DNA of 51,373 bases from Acidobacteriota bacterium (GTDB lineage: Bacteria; Acidobacteriota; UBA6911; RPQK01; JACQSY01), in assembly GCA_016211085.1 (NCBI GenBank), contig JACQSY010000114.1, forward strand, positions 1 to 51,373, given 5' to 3'. Below, piece by piece: positions 8,434 to 18,035 of the stretch (its first letter is position 1; each line of letters opens with the position of its first letter). A program made the position numbers and the translations under genes. A model generated the notes under the pieces. The model saw only the letters and a program-made list of their open reading frames with translations, was not told the DNA's origin and searched no databases.

Positions 8434-9261
8434 ATGAAAAGGTACGCGGTGTTCTTTTCGGTTGTTCTTCTGTTTGCGTCCTCGCCTGCCTGGGCGGGCA
8501 CAAAGGAAGAAATCATTCGGCTGCAAAGTGACGTTCTACAACTTCAAAATCAACTCCGGGTTCTGCAAAAGAACGTCGAGGAGAATGGTTCTGTCCTGAA
8601 GACCCTGCTGGAGCAACTCAACGATCAGGTGGCCAAGAATCAAGTGGCGCTTGAAGGTATGACGCAGGGACTGCAGGCGCAAAAGGCAGATGTAGGCCAG
8701 TCGTTGGGGGAAGTACGGCGCGATCTTCAGAATCTGAGTGTGAAGTGGGACGACACCAACAATCGTATCGCCGCCATTCACCAGAAGCTTGAAGAGAATC
8801 AAATGCGGCTAAGCTCGCTGCGGGAAGTTCCGTCGGAAAGTGAAGGGGCGGCGGTTGAGCCTGACCAGATCTATAACGCCGCCTACAACGACTACCTGAT
8901 GGGCAACTATGATCTGGCCATTGCCAGCTTTCAAGATTTTCTGAGCAATTTCCGCGACAGTGAGCTTTCTGACAATGCGCTCTACTATCTGGGCGTCTCA
9001 TTTCAAAACCAGGGACGTTACGAGCAGGCCATCCAGGCGTTCGACCAGGTGATTAACCTTTATCCGAAAGGCGACAAAACTCCCAACGCTCATTACAAGA
9101 AGGCTCTAACGTTGCAGCAGGTGCAAAAGAACACGGAAGCCATTGAGGCCTTCAAGAAGCTGGCGACACTTTATCCAGAATCCCAGGAAGCCGCCATGGC
9201 CCGCGCCGAGTTGGAAAAGCTGGGGGTGAGCCTGGAAGAGCCTGCACGCCGCCGACGCTAA
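8434..9261 (+). CDS. cpoB: Tol-Pal coordination protein CpoB/YbgF (coiled coil + TPR)
   Basis: 275 residues. The ATG at 8434 is chosen because a GAGGAGG box lies upstream and a proper signal peptide follows (cleavage after A-W-A, about residue 21). Then comes a coiled-coil segment (about 25-125, heptads with Leu/Gln, typical YbgF trimerisation region) and three TPR units (about 145-265: YNAAYNDYLMGNYDLAI, NALYYLGVSFQNQGRYEQAI, AHYKKALTLQQVQKNTEAI). The E. coli homologue coordinates PBP1B with the Tol machine during septation. It ends the Tol-Pal block. Confidence 0.93.
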   Translation: MKRYAVFFSVVLLFASSPAWAGTKEEIIRLQSDVLQLQNQLRVLQKNVEENGSVLKTLLEQLNDQVAKNQVALEGMTQGLQAQKADVGQSLGEVRRDLQNLSVKWDDTNNRIAAIHQKLEENQMRLSSLREVPSESEGAAVEPDQIYNAAYNDYLMGNYDLAIASFQDFLSNFRDSELSDNALYYLGVSFQNQGRYEQAIQAFDQVINLYPKGDKTPNAHYKKALTLQQVQKNTEAIEAFKKLATLYPESQEAAMARAELEKLGVSLEEPARRRR

Positions 9262-9471
9262 GATAAGCTGGCGCCCCGCGCCTGCGCCCGGTGTGATGGC
9301 TCTGTGAGAATTGCTGAAGCCTTTTTTCCAAGTTCGAAGCGCCGAGCCCGCTTGAAGGACGCGGGGCATACCCTGGTTCTGGTAACCTAGCCTGAGCTGG
9401 CGGCCCGACGACGGCGGCTCAGAGACGGCTTGCATGAGGCGCCGGACCCACTCAACCTGATTTCAAAACCA

Positions 9472-9488
9472 CGGCCTTTTTCAGGCCG
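9472..9488 (-). terminator. Weak hairpin downstream of ssb
   Basis: CGGCC (9472-9476) and GGCCG (9484-9488) form a 5-bp stem with a 7-nt loop, 38 nt beyond the ssb stop. On the minus strand it is followed by TGGTTTTG rather than a clean T-run, so terminator strength is doubtful. Confidence 0.35.
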
Positions 9489-9526
9489 CAATCTCTTCGC
9501 AACACGGCAGCTAAAAGATCCTGTCT

Positions 9527-9940
9527 TTAAAACGGAATATCGTCGTCGGTGATCCCCGCTTCCATGGGGCTATTTCCCTCAGCAGCGACGGCTACCGGCT
9601 CCCGCTCCCCGTTTTCAGCCCGGCTACTCAACATGCGCATGTTGGAGGCAATGATCTCGGTGGTACGCCGTTTGTTTCCATCGCGGTCATCCCATTCCCG
9701 GGTCTGAATGCGCCCCTCAATAAACACCAGTTGACCCTTGGTCAGATACTGGTTGCACGTCTCCGCCAGCTTGTTCCACGCCACAATGTTGTGCCACTCG
9801 GTGCGGCGCTGTTTTTCACCGTTTTGAACCCAGGTTTCGTCAGTCGCCAAAGAGAAATTAGCGACCGCCGCGCCTCCCGGCGTATATCTTAATTCTGGAG
9901 CCCGCCCCAGGCGTCCCACTAAAATCACCCGGTTAACCAT
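9527..9940 (-). CDS. ssb: Single-stranded DNA-binding protein
   Basis: 137 residues. An OB-fold occupies about 1-105 (start MVNRVILVGRLGRAPELRY, then FSLATDETW and QLVFIEGRIQTREW). A short linker leads to the acidic tip DDDIPF that recruits partner proteins. An AGGGAGG ribosome-binding site precedes the ATG. Monocistronic on the minus strand, convergent with cpoB across 265 nt. The linker is short for a replicative SSB, but domain and tip are intact, so it is likely the main SSB or a PriB-less type. Confidence 0.95.
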   Translation of the reverse strand: MVNRVILVGRLGRAPELRYTPGGAAVANFSLATDETWVQNGEKQRRTEWHNIVAWNKLAETCNQYLTKGQLVFIEGRIQTREWDDRDGNKRRTTEIIASNMRMLSSRAENGEREPVAVAAEGNSPMEAGITDDDIPF

Positions 9941-9965
9941 AACAACCTCCCTTAATTGGTTTCCT

Positions 9966-9993
9966 ACTATAACGCTGCACTCTGAAAAAACAA
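9966..9993 (-). promoter_or_regulatory. Putative promoter of ssb
   Basis: On the minus strand TTGTTT (9988-9993), a 16-nt spacer and TATAGT (9966-9971). The -10 box is 25 nt upstream of the ATG, leaving room for the AGGGAGG ribosome-binding site, unlike the near-leaderless promoters elsewhere in the window. Confidence 0.5.
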
Positions 9994-10026
9994 TGAATGA
10001 CGAAGAAAAATCAGGCGAGGACTCGG

Positions 10027-11172
10027 CTAGAAACGGAAAGTGGGAGTGCGACTCCGGGCTACGAGTGTGATCTTTTTCTGAATTTTTTCATTCCCGCGAT
10101 AGAAGATGATTTCCACTTGCTCTCCGGGCCGCCTCGCTTCAAGGATGCGCGAAAGATCATTGGCGGTTTTGACAGGCATACCGGCCAATGAAACTATAAC
10201 GTCCCCTCCGATAACGATGGGGAAATTTCCGAAGAAGGCTCTTCGCGTTCCTCCTCGAATGCCAGCCCGCTCGGCGCTGCTGCCGGGCTCCACCTGCCAG
10301 ACAACAAAGCCCGACTCTACAGGCAGTTCAAGCGCTTCGGCAAGCTGGGGGCTGAGCGCCTGGCCACGAATCCCGAACCAGGGCCGCTGAACCTCACCAT
10401 GCTCAATCAAATCCGGTACAATCCGGGACAGCGTTGCGGTTGGAACGGCAAAGCCGATTCCAATGCTGCCTCCGCTTTCCGAATAAATTGCCGTGTTGAC
10501 CCCAATGACTTCACCGCGCAGGTTCAACAAGGGTCCCCCGCTGTTTCCCGGGTTGATGGCGGCATCAGTTTGAATCAACTCATCCATGATCCCGTAACGC
10601 GTCTCCAGTTCCCTCCCCACGGAAGAAATGATTCCCGAGGTGAGGGTATGCTCAAGGCCAAAGGGATTGCCAATGGCCAGCACTTTTTGTCCTACCCTGA
10701 GGCTTCTGCTGCTCCCCAGCTTCAGAGGGCGGCAGCGCGTCCGCGGGCAGTCGATCTTAAGCACCGCCAGGTCGTTCACCGGATCGGCTCCCACCACGCG
10801 GGCCTGATGCCGGGACTTGTCATGAAGGGTGACTTCCAGCCGATCTACTTTCTCGATCACGTGATAATTGGTGACAATATGGCCCTGTTCATCGATGAGA
10901 AATCCGCTGCCCGAACCTGCACGCGGCACCGGCTGCAAAAACCAGTCGAGCTCAATGCTGGTTGCCGTTACGTTAACCACCCCCGGGCTCAGGGATTCAT
11001 AAAGCTGGGTATTAATGCGCTCCTCTTCGGTAAGCGTGACGGGTCCTTCCGGCGCTTCGGTTAAGGCAGCACGACTGCTGGGGGGAGCAGTCCATCTCAA
11101 CAGGAAAAATAGCAGTCCGGAAGCGATGAAGGCACTGGCCAGTATGAGCTTCCAAAAATCTCGTCTTTCCAT
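10027..11172 (-). CDS. Membrane-anchored HtrA/DegS-type serine protease
   Basis: 381 residues. A single N-terminal membrane anchor (about 7-26) is followed by a trypsin-like protease domain with the triad H104 (TNYHV), D134 (NDLAV) and S211 (GNSGGPL), and a PDZ domain (about 265-365, ending with the typical IFYRGNEKIQKKITL). It faces the periplasm. The architecture of one anchor and one PDZ matches DegS or HtrA of Gram-positives rather than soluble DegP with two PDZ domains. It starts 4 nt after the rimI stop and probably shares its transcript. Function would be envelope protein quality control; substrate unknown. Confidence 0.92.
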   Translation of the reverse strand: MERRDFWKLILASAFIASGLLFFLLRWTAPPSSRAALTEAPEGPVTLTEEERINTQLYESLSPGVVNVTATSIELDWFLQPVPRAGSGSGFLIDEQGHIVTNYHVIEKVDRLEVTLHDKSRHQARVVGADPVNDLAVLKIDCPRTRCRPLKLGSSRSLRVGQKVLAIGNPFGLEHTLTSGIISSVGRELETRYGIMDELIQTDAAINPGNSGGPLLNLRGEVIGVNTAIYSESGGSIGIGFAVPTATLSRIVPDLIEHGEVQRPWFGIRGQALSPQLAEALELPVESGFVVWQVEPGSSAERAGIRGGTRRAFFGNFPIVIGGDVIVSLAGMPVKTANDLSRILEARRPGEQVEIIFYRGNEKIQKKITLVARSRTPTFRF

Positions 11173-11176
11173 TTTT

Positions 11177-11704
11177 TCAACATACGTCTTTTCCTCTTGA
11201 GGAACAAGCAGGTGTCTCGGAGAGGAATCCCAACGATTTCTCCATAATCAGCGCATCTTCAACCGGGTCGGTGTAATAATTTTTTCTTAGCGCGACGACC
11301 CCAAAGCCGTTTCGAGAATAAAATTCACGGGCGGGCTGGTTGCTGATCCGAACTTCAAGAAAGCAGCGGCGGCAGCCGCGTTGCCCGCCTGCCTGCAAGC
11401 CTTGCCCGAGCAGTTCACCGCCCAAGCCTTGTCCCTGGAATTCAGGATCCACTGCGATCTTCAGAATATCCAGTTCTTCACCGGAGTCAGAGGCTAGAAA
11501 AAAACCCACGACACCGCGCCGGGAGCGCGTGTCGATCAGCCCGAGGAAAATGACATCAGCACGGGACAGCAAATTGCTGTAACTCTCGACCGACCAGGGA
11601 TGGAGTCCGCAAACCAGGTCCAGGCGACGCAGTTCAGGGATATCGGCCGAGGAGAGGATGACGATTTTAATTTCCGGATCCGTGGATGACCGCCCCATTT
11701 GCAT
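11177..11704 (-). CDS. rimI: Ribosomal protein S18 alanine N-acetyltransferase
   Basis: 175 residues, single GNAT domain. The acetyl-CoA loop is at QGQGLGGELLGQGL (about 95-108). The C-terminal motif QPAREFYSRNGF, followed by RKNYY, is characteristic of RimI. Two adjacent ATG codons (11704, 11698) are possible starts. It lies downstream of tsaB, as in many genomes, with a 240-nt gap (11705-11944) in which I see no gene. Cytoplasmic, acetylates the N-terminus of S18. Assignment is by motif plus neighbour; other GNAT substrates are possible. Confidence 0.85.
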   Translation of the reverse strand: MQMGRSSTDPEIKIVILSSADIPELRRLDLVCGLHPWSVESYSNLLSRADVIFLGLIDTRSRRGVVGFFLASDSGEELDILKIAVDPEFQGQGLGGELLGQGLQAGGQRGCRRCFLEVRISNQPAREFYSRNGFGVVALRKNYYTDPVEDALIMEKSLGFLSETPACSSRGKDVC

Positions 11705-11944
11705 CGCGCTCTCCAGTGTAGCTGTTTTCGGTCAGGCCAACCACCTGCGGCCCGTGAAGATCGGCACAAGCGCCGCATGGACGTGTTTCATTATTCGGAC
11801 TGAGCACGCCCGGCCCCGACAACCTCAACTTTCAGTGCGCGCTTGACTCGCTTGATATTGGGGCGAGAGGAACCCGTTGATGCCCGTCCATCGGCGAGGA
11901 GGACCGACAATGCGATAACCGGCGGCTGCTTCCTTACTCTATGT

Positions 11945-12625
11945 TTATCGACCGCGGTGCTCAGCCACCCGCACATCTGGGGCGCGGACATAATTGCCGC
12001 GAAGCTGGTCAGCCGACATGGTTTTCCCCTCGGCATAGCGCCGGTAGCCGAGCTGCGTGAGCGCCTCCAGCACCATGTTGTCGGTCTCCAATATTCGGGC
12101 ACCGGGGTGCACCGATAAGATGCTCTGGCGGTAGAGTTGCGCGCCGTCGCCCACAAAGACGGGCGCATCTTCAATCGAGGAAAGCCACGCCATGGGTGGC
12201 GACACTTGGTCTTCTTGTTCGCAGACAATTTCCAAACCGTCGGTTCGATACACAGCCGCGTAAATCTGCTGGCGCCGGGCGTCGAGCATGGGTCCGATGC
12301 GGCGGCCGACGTGTCGAAAGCGATAAGCCAGCGCTTCCAGCGTGGAGATGCCGATGACGGGTCGATCCAGCGCCTGAGCAAAAGCCTTTACGGTGGCCAG
12401 GCCGATTCGAAGGCCGGTAAAGGAGCCTGGACCGGTCGTCACGGCAAAAACATTGATCTGCGGTAAGGAGAGTTTGTTTTGGGCCAGCAAAAAATCAATG
12501 ATGGGCAGGATTTTTTCAGAGTACTCCAGTGGGGTCTTCAGCATGACCTGACCGACCACTTCCTCATTGCGGCCTAATGCGGCGCCCCCACAGTGGGTCG
12601 CGGTGTCGACTGCCAGTAAGTACAT
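11945..12625 (-). CDS. tsaB: tRNA threonylcarbamoyladenosine biosynthesis protein TsaB
   Basis: 226 residues from the ATG at 12625 (a TTG at 12634 would add three residues). It is an ASKHA-fold partner of TsaD in t6A37 synthesis. The diagnostic segments are LLAVDTATHCGGAAL at the N-terminus and VTTGPGSFTGLRIGLATVKAF near residue 65-85. tsaC, making the threonylcarbamoyl-AMP substrate, is 8 kb away at 20804. No clear Shine-Dalgarno sequence. It diverges from mutS across about 67 nt. Confidence 0.93.
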   Translation of the reverse strand: MYLLAVDTATHCGGAALGRNEEVVGQVMLKTPLEYSEKILPIIDFLLAQNKLSLPQINVFAVTTGPGSFTGLRIGLATVKAFAQALDRPVIGISTLEALAYRFRHVGRRIGPMLDARRQQIYAAVYRTDGLEIVCEQEDQVSPPMAWLSSIEDAPVFVGDGAQLYRQSILSVHPGARILETDNMVLEALTQLGYRRYAEGKTMSADQLRGNYVRAPDVRVAEHRGR

Positions 12626-12692
12626 AACTCGCAAAGATAAATCAGTTTTTTGCAGGCCTTTATTTCATACTTGTTTGCTAGTGTAAAGACTT

Positions 12693-15185
12693 ATGGAAAA
12701 TCTCACCCCCCTGATGCGCCAGTACCACGAAATCAAGGCCGAGCATCCCGGCATGCTGGTTTTTTTTCGTCTGGGGGATTTCTACGAAATGTTCTACGAG
12801 GATGCGGTGTTGGCGAGCCGCGAGTTGGAAATCACGCTGACCTCCCGCCATAACGATCGAGATGGAACCCCTGTTCCCATGTGCGGTGTGCCTCACCATT
12901 CTGTGAATCATTATCTGGCGCGCTTAATTCGAAAAGGCTACAAGGTAGCCCTGTGCGAGCAGGTAGAAGGGCCGGGTTCGACGCGCACGCTGATGCGGCG
13001 CGAGGTCACTCGTATTATTACGCCCGGAACTGCAGTGGAAGAAGGGCTTCTGGAACCCAAGGAAAATAATTACATTGCTGCTCTGATAGAGCGTTCCGGA
13101 CGTATCGGCGCTTCTTTTCTGGACCTTTCCACTGGAGAGTTTTGGCTTTCCGAGCTTTCCGGCGAGGGGGCATGGAAAGAAGTGCACCATCAATTGCTGC
13201 AATTCTCTCCGCGCGAGTTGGTGCTTCCCGATGCGGGTGAGCAGGAGCTGGCGGGCCGGCTGACGCGGGAAGTGCTGGAGCGCAGTGTGCGCAGCCTTCA
13301 CGCTGCCTGGTCCTTCAACCTCGACTATGCGGAGCGGGTCCTTTGTCAACATTTCCAGGTGAGTACCTTGGAAGGGTTTGGGGTGAATGGTCACGGCGCA
13401 GCGGTCTCGGCCGCCGGTGCTCTTCTCAACTACCTGCATACTACTCAGAAATCGCAGCTCAGCCATGTACGACAGCTTCGCTATTTTGAGCCCCGAAACT
13501 TTCTGAAGCTGGATGAGACCACCATTTCCAACCTCGAGCTGCTCGCCGATCGAGAAGACAATCGAAAGTGGTCGCTGTATTCCGTACTTGATTTCACTCG
13601 TACTGGAATGGGGGCTCGTCGGCTGCGCTCCTGGGTCCTGCGTCCCAGTCTGGACCTGACGGAAATCCAGGGGCGGCTCGATGCGGTCGAAGAATTGGCC
13701 GGATCAGTGATGCAGTCGGGAAAACTTGCCCATGTGCTGGAGGGAATCCAGGATCTGGAAAGGCTCCTGAGCCGTGTAACCTTGGAAACCGCAAATGCTC
13801 GCGACCTTCTGGCCATCAAGTCTTCCCTAGAAAAAGTTCCCGAGTTGGGCAAACTTCTGCTCGAACATCGCAGTCCTCTGCTGCAGGTGGTGCTGGATCC
13901 TTTGGAGGACGTCACCGCAACTCTGGCGCGCGCACTGACCGAGGACCCACCGGCTGTATTGAACGAAGGTGGATTAATTCGGGCCGGATTTAACAGCGAA
14001 CTGGACGAACTGCGCGAGATCGCCCGGTCAGGAAAATCATTCCTGGCACGCATGGAAACCGAAGAGCGTGCACGTACCGGGATCGCCTCGTTGAAAGTAA
14101 AGTACAACAAAGTCTTTGGTTACTTTCTCGAAGTCACCCGTCCTCACCTCTCCCTGGTTCCCGCTGATTACATCCGTCAGCAGACGCTGGTCGGCGCGGA
14201 GCGCTTTGTCACCCCTCAGCTCAAGGAACACGAACAAAAAGTCCTCGGCGCTGAAGAGCGGATGCGAGATCTGGAAAAGGAGCTTTTCTGTGAACTGCGC
14301 CGGCAGGTGGGACGGGAGGCCGCTAGAATTCAGTCGGTCGTGGAGGTGATTGCCCGGGTGGACGTGCTGCTGGCTCTGGCGGAGGCGGCGAGAAAGCATC
14401 GCTATGTACGGCCCCAGCTCAATGAAGGCCTGGACATCCTCATTCGCAACGGCCGCCATCCCGTTGTGGAGCGCCGTCATAGCGAGCCGTTTGTTCCCAA
14501 CGATCTTTATTGCAACGGTGACACAAATCAGCTGCTGATTCTGACCGGTCCCAATATGGGCGGGAAATCGACTTACCTTCGACAAAACGCGCTGATTGTC
14601 ATCCTGGCCCAAATGGGATCCTTTGTCCCGGCTGACGAAGCGCGCATTGGTCTGGTCGACCAGATCTTTACACGGGTGGGCGCCAGCGACAACCTGTCAC
14701 GTGGGCAATCCACTTTTCTCGTGGAGATGATTGAAACCGCTCACATCCTGAATACCGCAACTCCTCGCAGCTTTATTCTGCTCGACGAGGTGGGCCGGGG
14801 CACCGCCACGTTTGACGGGTTGTCGATCGCCTGGTCTGTGGCCGAGCATGTGCTCACCCAGCGCTCCTGTGGCGCCCGAACTTTGTTTGCCACTCATTAC
14901 CACGAACTGACCAAGCTGGAAAAGTTATACCCGGGCGTAAAAAACTATTGTGTGACGGTAAGGGAGTCCGGCCAGAAAATCATTTTCTTCCATCGCGTGC
15001 TAGCGGGAACGGCCAACAAGAGTTATGGAATTGAGGTGGCGCGTCTGGCCGGCCTCCCCTTGTCTATTTTGGAGCGCGCCCGCGAAATTCTTTCCCGGCT
15101 TGAGCAAAAAGAGATTAATCTGGCGGCACGCCCGAGGCAATCCACTGAAGAAATTCTAGAGACATTGCAGCGGAAGCTTTTCTAG
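12693..15185 (+). CDS. mutS: DNA mismatch repair protein MutS
   Basis: 830 residues, full length. The mismatch-recognition motif is F30-Y31-E32 in GDFYEMF. Connector, lever and clamp domains follow. The ATPase domain has Walker A GPNMGGKS (619-626), then the Q/D-loop region around QIFTRVGASDNL and Walker B FILLDEVGRGT. The helix-turn-helix dimerisation tail (about 760-815) is present with GIEVARLAGLP. The last 15 residues end in a typical short tail. No mutL lies next to it in this window. No ribosome-binding site is obvious before the ATG. Confidence 0.97.
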   Translation: MENLTPLMRQYHEIKAEHPGMLVFFRLGDFYEMFYEDAVLASRELEITLTSRHNDRDGTPVPMCGVPHHSVNHYLARLIRKGYKVALCEQVEGPGSTRTLMRREVTRIITPGTAVEEGLLEPKENNYIAALIERSGRIGASFLDLSTGEFWLSELSGEGAWKEVHHQLLQFSPRELVLPDAGEQELAGRLTREVLERSVRSLHAAWSFNLDYAERVLCQHFQVSTLEGFGVNGHGAAVSAAGALLNYLHTTQKSQLSHVRQLRYFEPRNFLKLDETTISNLELLADREDNRKWSLYSVLDFTRTGMGARRLRSWVLRPSLDLTEIQGRLDAVEELAGSVMQSGKLAHVLEGIQDLERLLSRVTLETANARDLLAIKSSLEKVPELGKLLLEHRSPLLQVVLDPLEDVTATLARALTEDPPAVLNEGGLIRAGFNSELDELREIARSGKSFLARMETEERARTGIASLKVKYNKVFGYFLEVTRPHLSLVPADYIRQQTLVGAERFVTPQLKEHEQKVLGAEERMRDLEKELFCELRRQVGREAARIQSVVEVIARVDVLLALAEAARKHRYVRPQLNEGLDILIRNGRHPVVERRHSEPFVPNDLYCNGDTNQLLILTGPNMGGKSTYLRQNALIVILAQMGSFVPADEARIGLVDQIFTRVGASDNLSRGQSTFLVEMIETAHILNTATPRSFILLDEVGRGTATFDGLSIAWSVAEHVLTQRSCGARTLFATHYHELTKLEKLYPGVKNYCVTVRESGQKIIFFHRVLAGTANKSYGIEVARLAGLPLSILERAREILSRLEQKEINLAARPRQSTEEILETLQRKLF

Positions 15186-15348
15186 TGCCCCGTCTCCAAA
15201 ATGCGTTGGACCTCGCCTCGCAAGCTCCGCTCTTAAACACATGATTACAAGACACGGGCTGGCACGCTGCTGCGAGCTTATCTCATTACATAGTTGGCGC
15301 TGATCTTGCCGTAAGCGCTGCAGTTCCGTGAGCGAGCCGGCCTTGGTC

Positions 15349-15377
15349 TTGAAATGCTCAGCAAGAGCGCGTATCTT
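15349..15377 (+). promoter_or_regulatory. Putative promoter of the sugar-transferase pair
   Basis: TTGAAA (15349-15354), a 17-nt spacer and TATCTT (15372-15377) lie upstream of the ATG at 15390, leaving 12 nt. A transcript would have a leader of only about 5 nt. There is no Shine-Dalgarno sequence, matching other short-leader starts in this window. Confidence 0.5.
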
Positions 15378-15389
15378 GCCTAGTGCCTG

Positions 15390-16991
15390 ATGCACCCGCG
15401 TTCCCTGGTCCTGATTTGTTTGTTCTCGGTTCCCTTCTTTGTTCGCCTCGAAACATCTTCAATCTGGGATTCAAATGAGGCGTTTTATGTGCAAACCCCG
15501 CGCGAGATGGTCCAGAACGGCAACTGGATTATTCCGCATTTTAACGGCAAGCCTCGCTTGAACAAGCCTCCACTCTCGTACTGGCTAGTTGCCGTTCTCT
15601 ATAGGGTTTTTGGGGTGTCGGTTTTCTGGGAACGCCTGATCATGGCTCTGCTTGCGACAGGCTCGTTGATCGCGGTCTACTGTATCGGCAGCTTGATCTA
15701 CTCGGAGGCCGTGGCGCTATGGGGTGCTGCCGTTTTTGCCACTACCTTTCGTTTCTTGCTCGTCTCCAGGCGTCTTCTTATCGATGGCTTGACGCTGTTT
15801 TGCGTGCTGGCCGCCGTGGCCTTTTTTCTTTCCTGGCTGAAGCGCCCTAATCCTGGAAGGTTCAGAGCTTGCACATTGTTTTTTGCCCTGGGATTCCTGA
15901 GCAAAGGTCCGGTAGCTTTGCTGCCAGTGGTATTTTTACTGTTTTATTTACTGGCCATCGGCAAACGACAGATGCTCCGAAGAGTCCCCTGGACCAGCGG
16001 GCCGGCAATTTTTATGAGCGTGGGATTTTTCTGGTTCGCGCTCGTCGGCCCTCAACTCGGCTGGGAACGCGTGGCGGATTTTTTCTGGCAGGAGAATTTC
16101 CGAAGATATTCTGGACAGGAGTTTGGACCGGCGCGCGGGCCCTTTTATTATTTGGGTGTTTTCATGGGAGATTTTTTCCCGTGGTCGTTATTGTTGGTGG
16201 CGGCGCTGTTTCGTTCACCGAAAACTTTCCACCGCGGTACCTCCCCTAATTCATGGCTCCTCTTGTTGCTTTGGGGCGGCACTTACTTCTTTTTCTTTTC
16301 CTTTTCACAGAACAAGCAGGAGTACTACATACTGCCCATTTATCCCGCCGCGGCGCTATGGATCTCTGCGTGTTTTGCCAACGCGGAAATTCCACGCCTT
16401 GTGCGGTTCGGCATCGCTTTGCTGCTGCTGGTCTGCGCAATATTCCTGATGAGCGTGGGCGCCGTTTTATTTCCCGAGGAATGGCTGGTGTTCATCCCGT
16501 CAACGGCCTTAATCCTGGGAACGTTTCTGTGGCTTCTCTATCCTCGGCTTGAAGCTCTGGCCGGCATGCTTTGTGTTTTTTATTTGCTGGCGCTTTTGAT
16601 CTATCTCCCTGCCCTGGAACGTTATCAACCGGTGCGCCATCTGGCAAGCGCCATTCTGAGAGAGCAGGGTGAAAACGGGAGATTTCAAGCGGGTTATTTC
16701 CGTGTGACCACGCCCAGCCTGGCCTTTTATCTGAACCGCCCGATCCTGGAGCTTTATGACGAAGCGGCGGCCATGCGCCACCTGGCGTCGTCGCAACGCG
16801 TTTATCTGATAATCGAAGAGAGGGATCTTAAGTCCCTGGAAGGCCGCTTGCCGGCCGCAACTCGAATTGTCGATGTAAGGCCCAAACTGTATACTACGGC
16901 ACGGAATTTAGCTGAAGGAATGAAACGTGGCAGAATCGACGGCCTTCGACAGGCTTGGGTCCGGTCAGTCTACCTCATCTGCAACCAGTAG
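15390..16991 (+). CDS. ArnT/PMT-like membrane glycosyltransferase (GT-C)
   Basis: 533 residues, about eleven predicted membrane helices in the first 420 residues and a C-terminal soluble domain. Conserved features of the ArnT/PMT family are the acidic first periplasmic loop (RLETSSIWDSNEAFYVQ, about 20-36) and the following NKPPLSYWLVA (about 58-68). It would move a sugar from a polyprenyl-phosphate carrier to an acceptor such as lipid A at the periplasmic face. The last 65 nt overlap the start of the GT2 gene, which could make the lipid-linked donor. Acceptor and sugar are unknown; no aminoarabinose genes are in the window, so arnT itself is not claimed. Confidence 0.85.
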   Translation: MHPRSLVLICLFSVPFFVRLETSSIWDSNEAFYVQTPREMVQNGNWIIPHFNGKPRLNKPPLSYWLVAVLYRVFGVSVFWERLIMALLATGSLIAVYCIGSLIYSEAVALWGAAVFATTFRFLLVSRRLLIDGLTLFCVLAAVAFFLSWLKRPNPGRFRACTLFFALGFLSKGPVALLPVVFLLFYLLAIGKRQMLRRVPWTSGPAIFMSVGFFWFALVGPQLGWERVADFFWQENFRRYSGQEFGPARGPFYYLGVFMGDFFPWSLLLVAALFRSPKTFHRGTSPNSWLLLLLWGGTYFFFFSFSQNKQEYYILPIYPAAALWISACFANAEIPRLVRFGIALLLLVCAIFLMSVGAVLFPEEWLVFIPSTALILGTFLWLLYPRLEALAGMLCVFYLLALLIYLPALERYQPVRHLASAILREQGENGRFQAGYFRVTTPSLAFYLNRPILELYDEAAAMRHLASSQRVYLIIEERDLKSLEGRLPAATRIVDVRPKLYTTARNLAEGMKRGRIDGLRQAWVRSVYLICNQ

Positions 16992-17934
16992 TTTCGTGAT
17001 CTCTATCGTCATCCCCATTTTTAACGAGGAAGCCAACGTGCTTCCCCTCTATGAATCCCTGCGCGGCGCCCTGGACCTGCTTGGCAAGACCTACGAGATC
17101 TTGTTTGTAGATGACGGCAGCCAGGATGGAACGCGCGTGCTGCTATCCCGGCTGAGTGCCTCTGACCCGCGTGTCCGTGTGCTGGAGTTTGCTCGCAATT
17201 TTGGGCAGACAGCGGCCATGGCAGCGGGATTCGAGCACTCACGAGGCGAGATCATCATCCCCTTGGATGCTGATTTGCAAAACGACCCGGCAGATATTCC
17301 CCGAATCCTCGAGAAGCTGGAGCAAGGCTATGATGTGGTCAGTTGCTGGCGACAGGACCGCCAGGACTCCTTCACACGAGTGATCCCTTCGAAGGTGGCA
17401 AATCTGCTGGTGAGTTGGATTGGGGGGGTTCGGCTCCACGACTATGGCTGCACGCTCAAGGGATATCGGCGCGAAGTCCTTCGTCATGTCCGTCTCTACG
17501 GGGAGATGCACCGGTTTATTCCTATTTTTGCGAACTGGGCCGGCGGAAAAGTCACGGAAATCCCGGTCCGGCACCATGCGCGCCGCCATGGGCGTTCCAA
17601 AAAACCGATGTTTCGCACCGTCAAGGTGATCCTGGACCTGATCACCATCAAGTTCCTGGGTAGCTACTCCACAAAGCCGATGTATTTGTTTGGCAGTATC
17701 GGCCTCTTGTCCTTCTTGAGCGGGAGCCTCCTAAGCGTCGTGACGCTTTACCAAAAATATTTCTATTCCGTAAGGGCTCATCGCAACCCGCTACTACTGC
17801 TGGCCGTCTTTTGTTTTATAGTCGGCGTGCAATTCATACTGATAGGTTTGGTGGCGGAATTGATCGTTCGCACCTATCATGAATCCCAGGGAAAGCCCAC
17901 CTACATCCTTCGCGGGCAGGACTACCAACGGTAG
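16927..17934 (+). CDS. Polyprenyl-phosphate glycosyltransferase (GT2, ArnC/GtrB/DPM1-like)
   Basis: 335 residues. A GT-A domain (about 20-240) has VIPIFNEEANV, FVDDGSQDGT, the nucleotide-binding DADLQNDP and a later C-[ST]-x-K-G-Y-R segment (CTLKGYRREV). Two membrane helices at about 255-280 and 285-315 anchor it. This is the layout of enzymes that load a sugar onto undecaprenyl phosphate. It begins at GTG 16927 with an AAGGAA box upstream, inside the preceding transferase gene, so the two are translationally coupled and probably act in sequence. Sugar specificity cannot be read. Confidence 0.88.
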   Translation: MAESTAFDRLGSGQSTSSATSSFVISIVIPIFNEEANVLPLYESLRGALDLLGKTYEILFVDDGSQDGTRVLLSRLSASDPRVRVLEFARNFGQTAAMAAGFEHSRGEIIIPLDADLQNDPADIPRILEKLEQGYDVVSCWRQDRQDSFTRVIPSKVANLLVSWIGGVRLHDYGCTLKGYRREVLRHVRLYGEMHRFIPIFANWAGGKVTEIPVRHHARRHGRSKKPMFRTVKVILDLITIKFLGSYSTKPMYLFGSIGLLSFLSGSLLSVVTLYQKYFYSVRAHRNPLLLLAVFCFIVGVQFILIGLVAELIVRTYHESQGKPTYILRGQDYQR

Positions 17935-18035
17935 GCGGTTGAGTCCGTCCAAGGAGCCTTGCGAAACCAGCCGGGGTAAAGCTCACCTCCAGCAGGTTGA
18001 CTTGGCCGACCCTAGTCAAGGACAATGTAAACACA

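Noticed and set aside
9262..9471. Search for tRNA or small RNA in the cpoB-ssb gap
   Set aside because: No cloverleaf or conserved tRNA boxes were found; only the weak hairpin at 9472.
11791..12381. Open 196-codon minus-strand frame overlapping tsaB
   Set aside because: It is tsaB in another reading frame; composition is Arg/Ser/Pro-rich as expected for an out-of-frame shadow in GC-rich DNA.
15156..15395. 79-codon minus-strand frame between mutS and the sugar transferase
   Set aside because: No recognised domain, overlaps the mutS end, no ribosome-binding site, and a plus-strand promoter runs through it.
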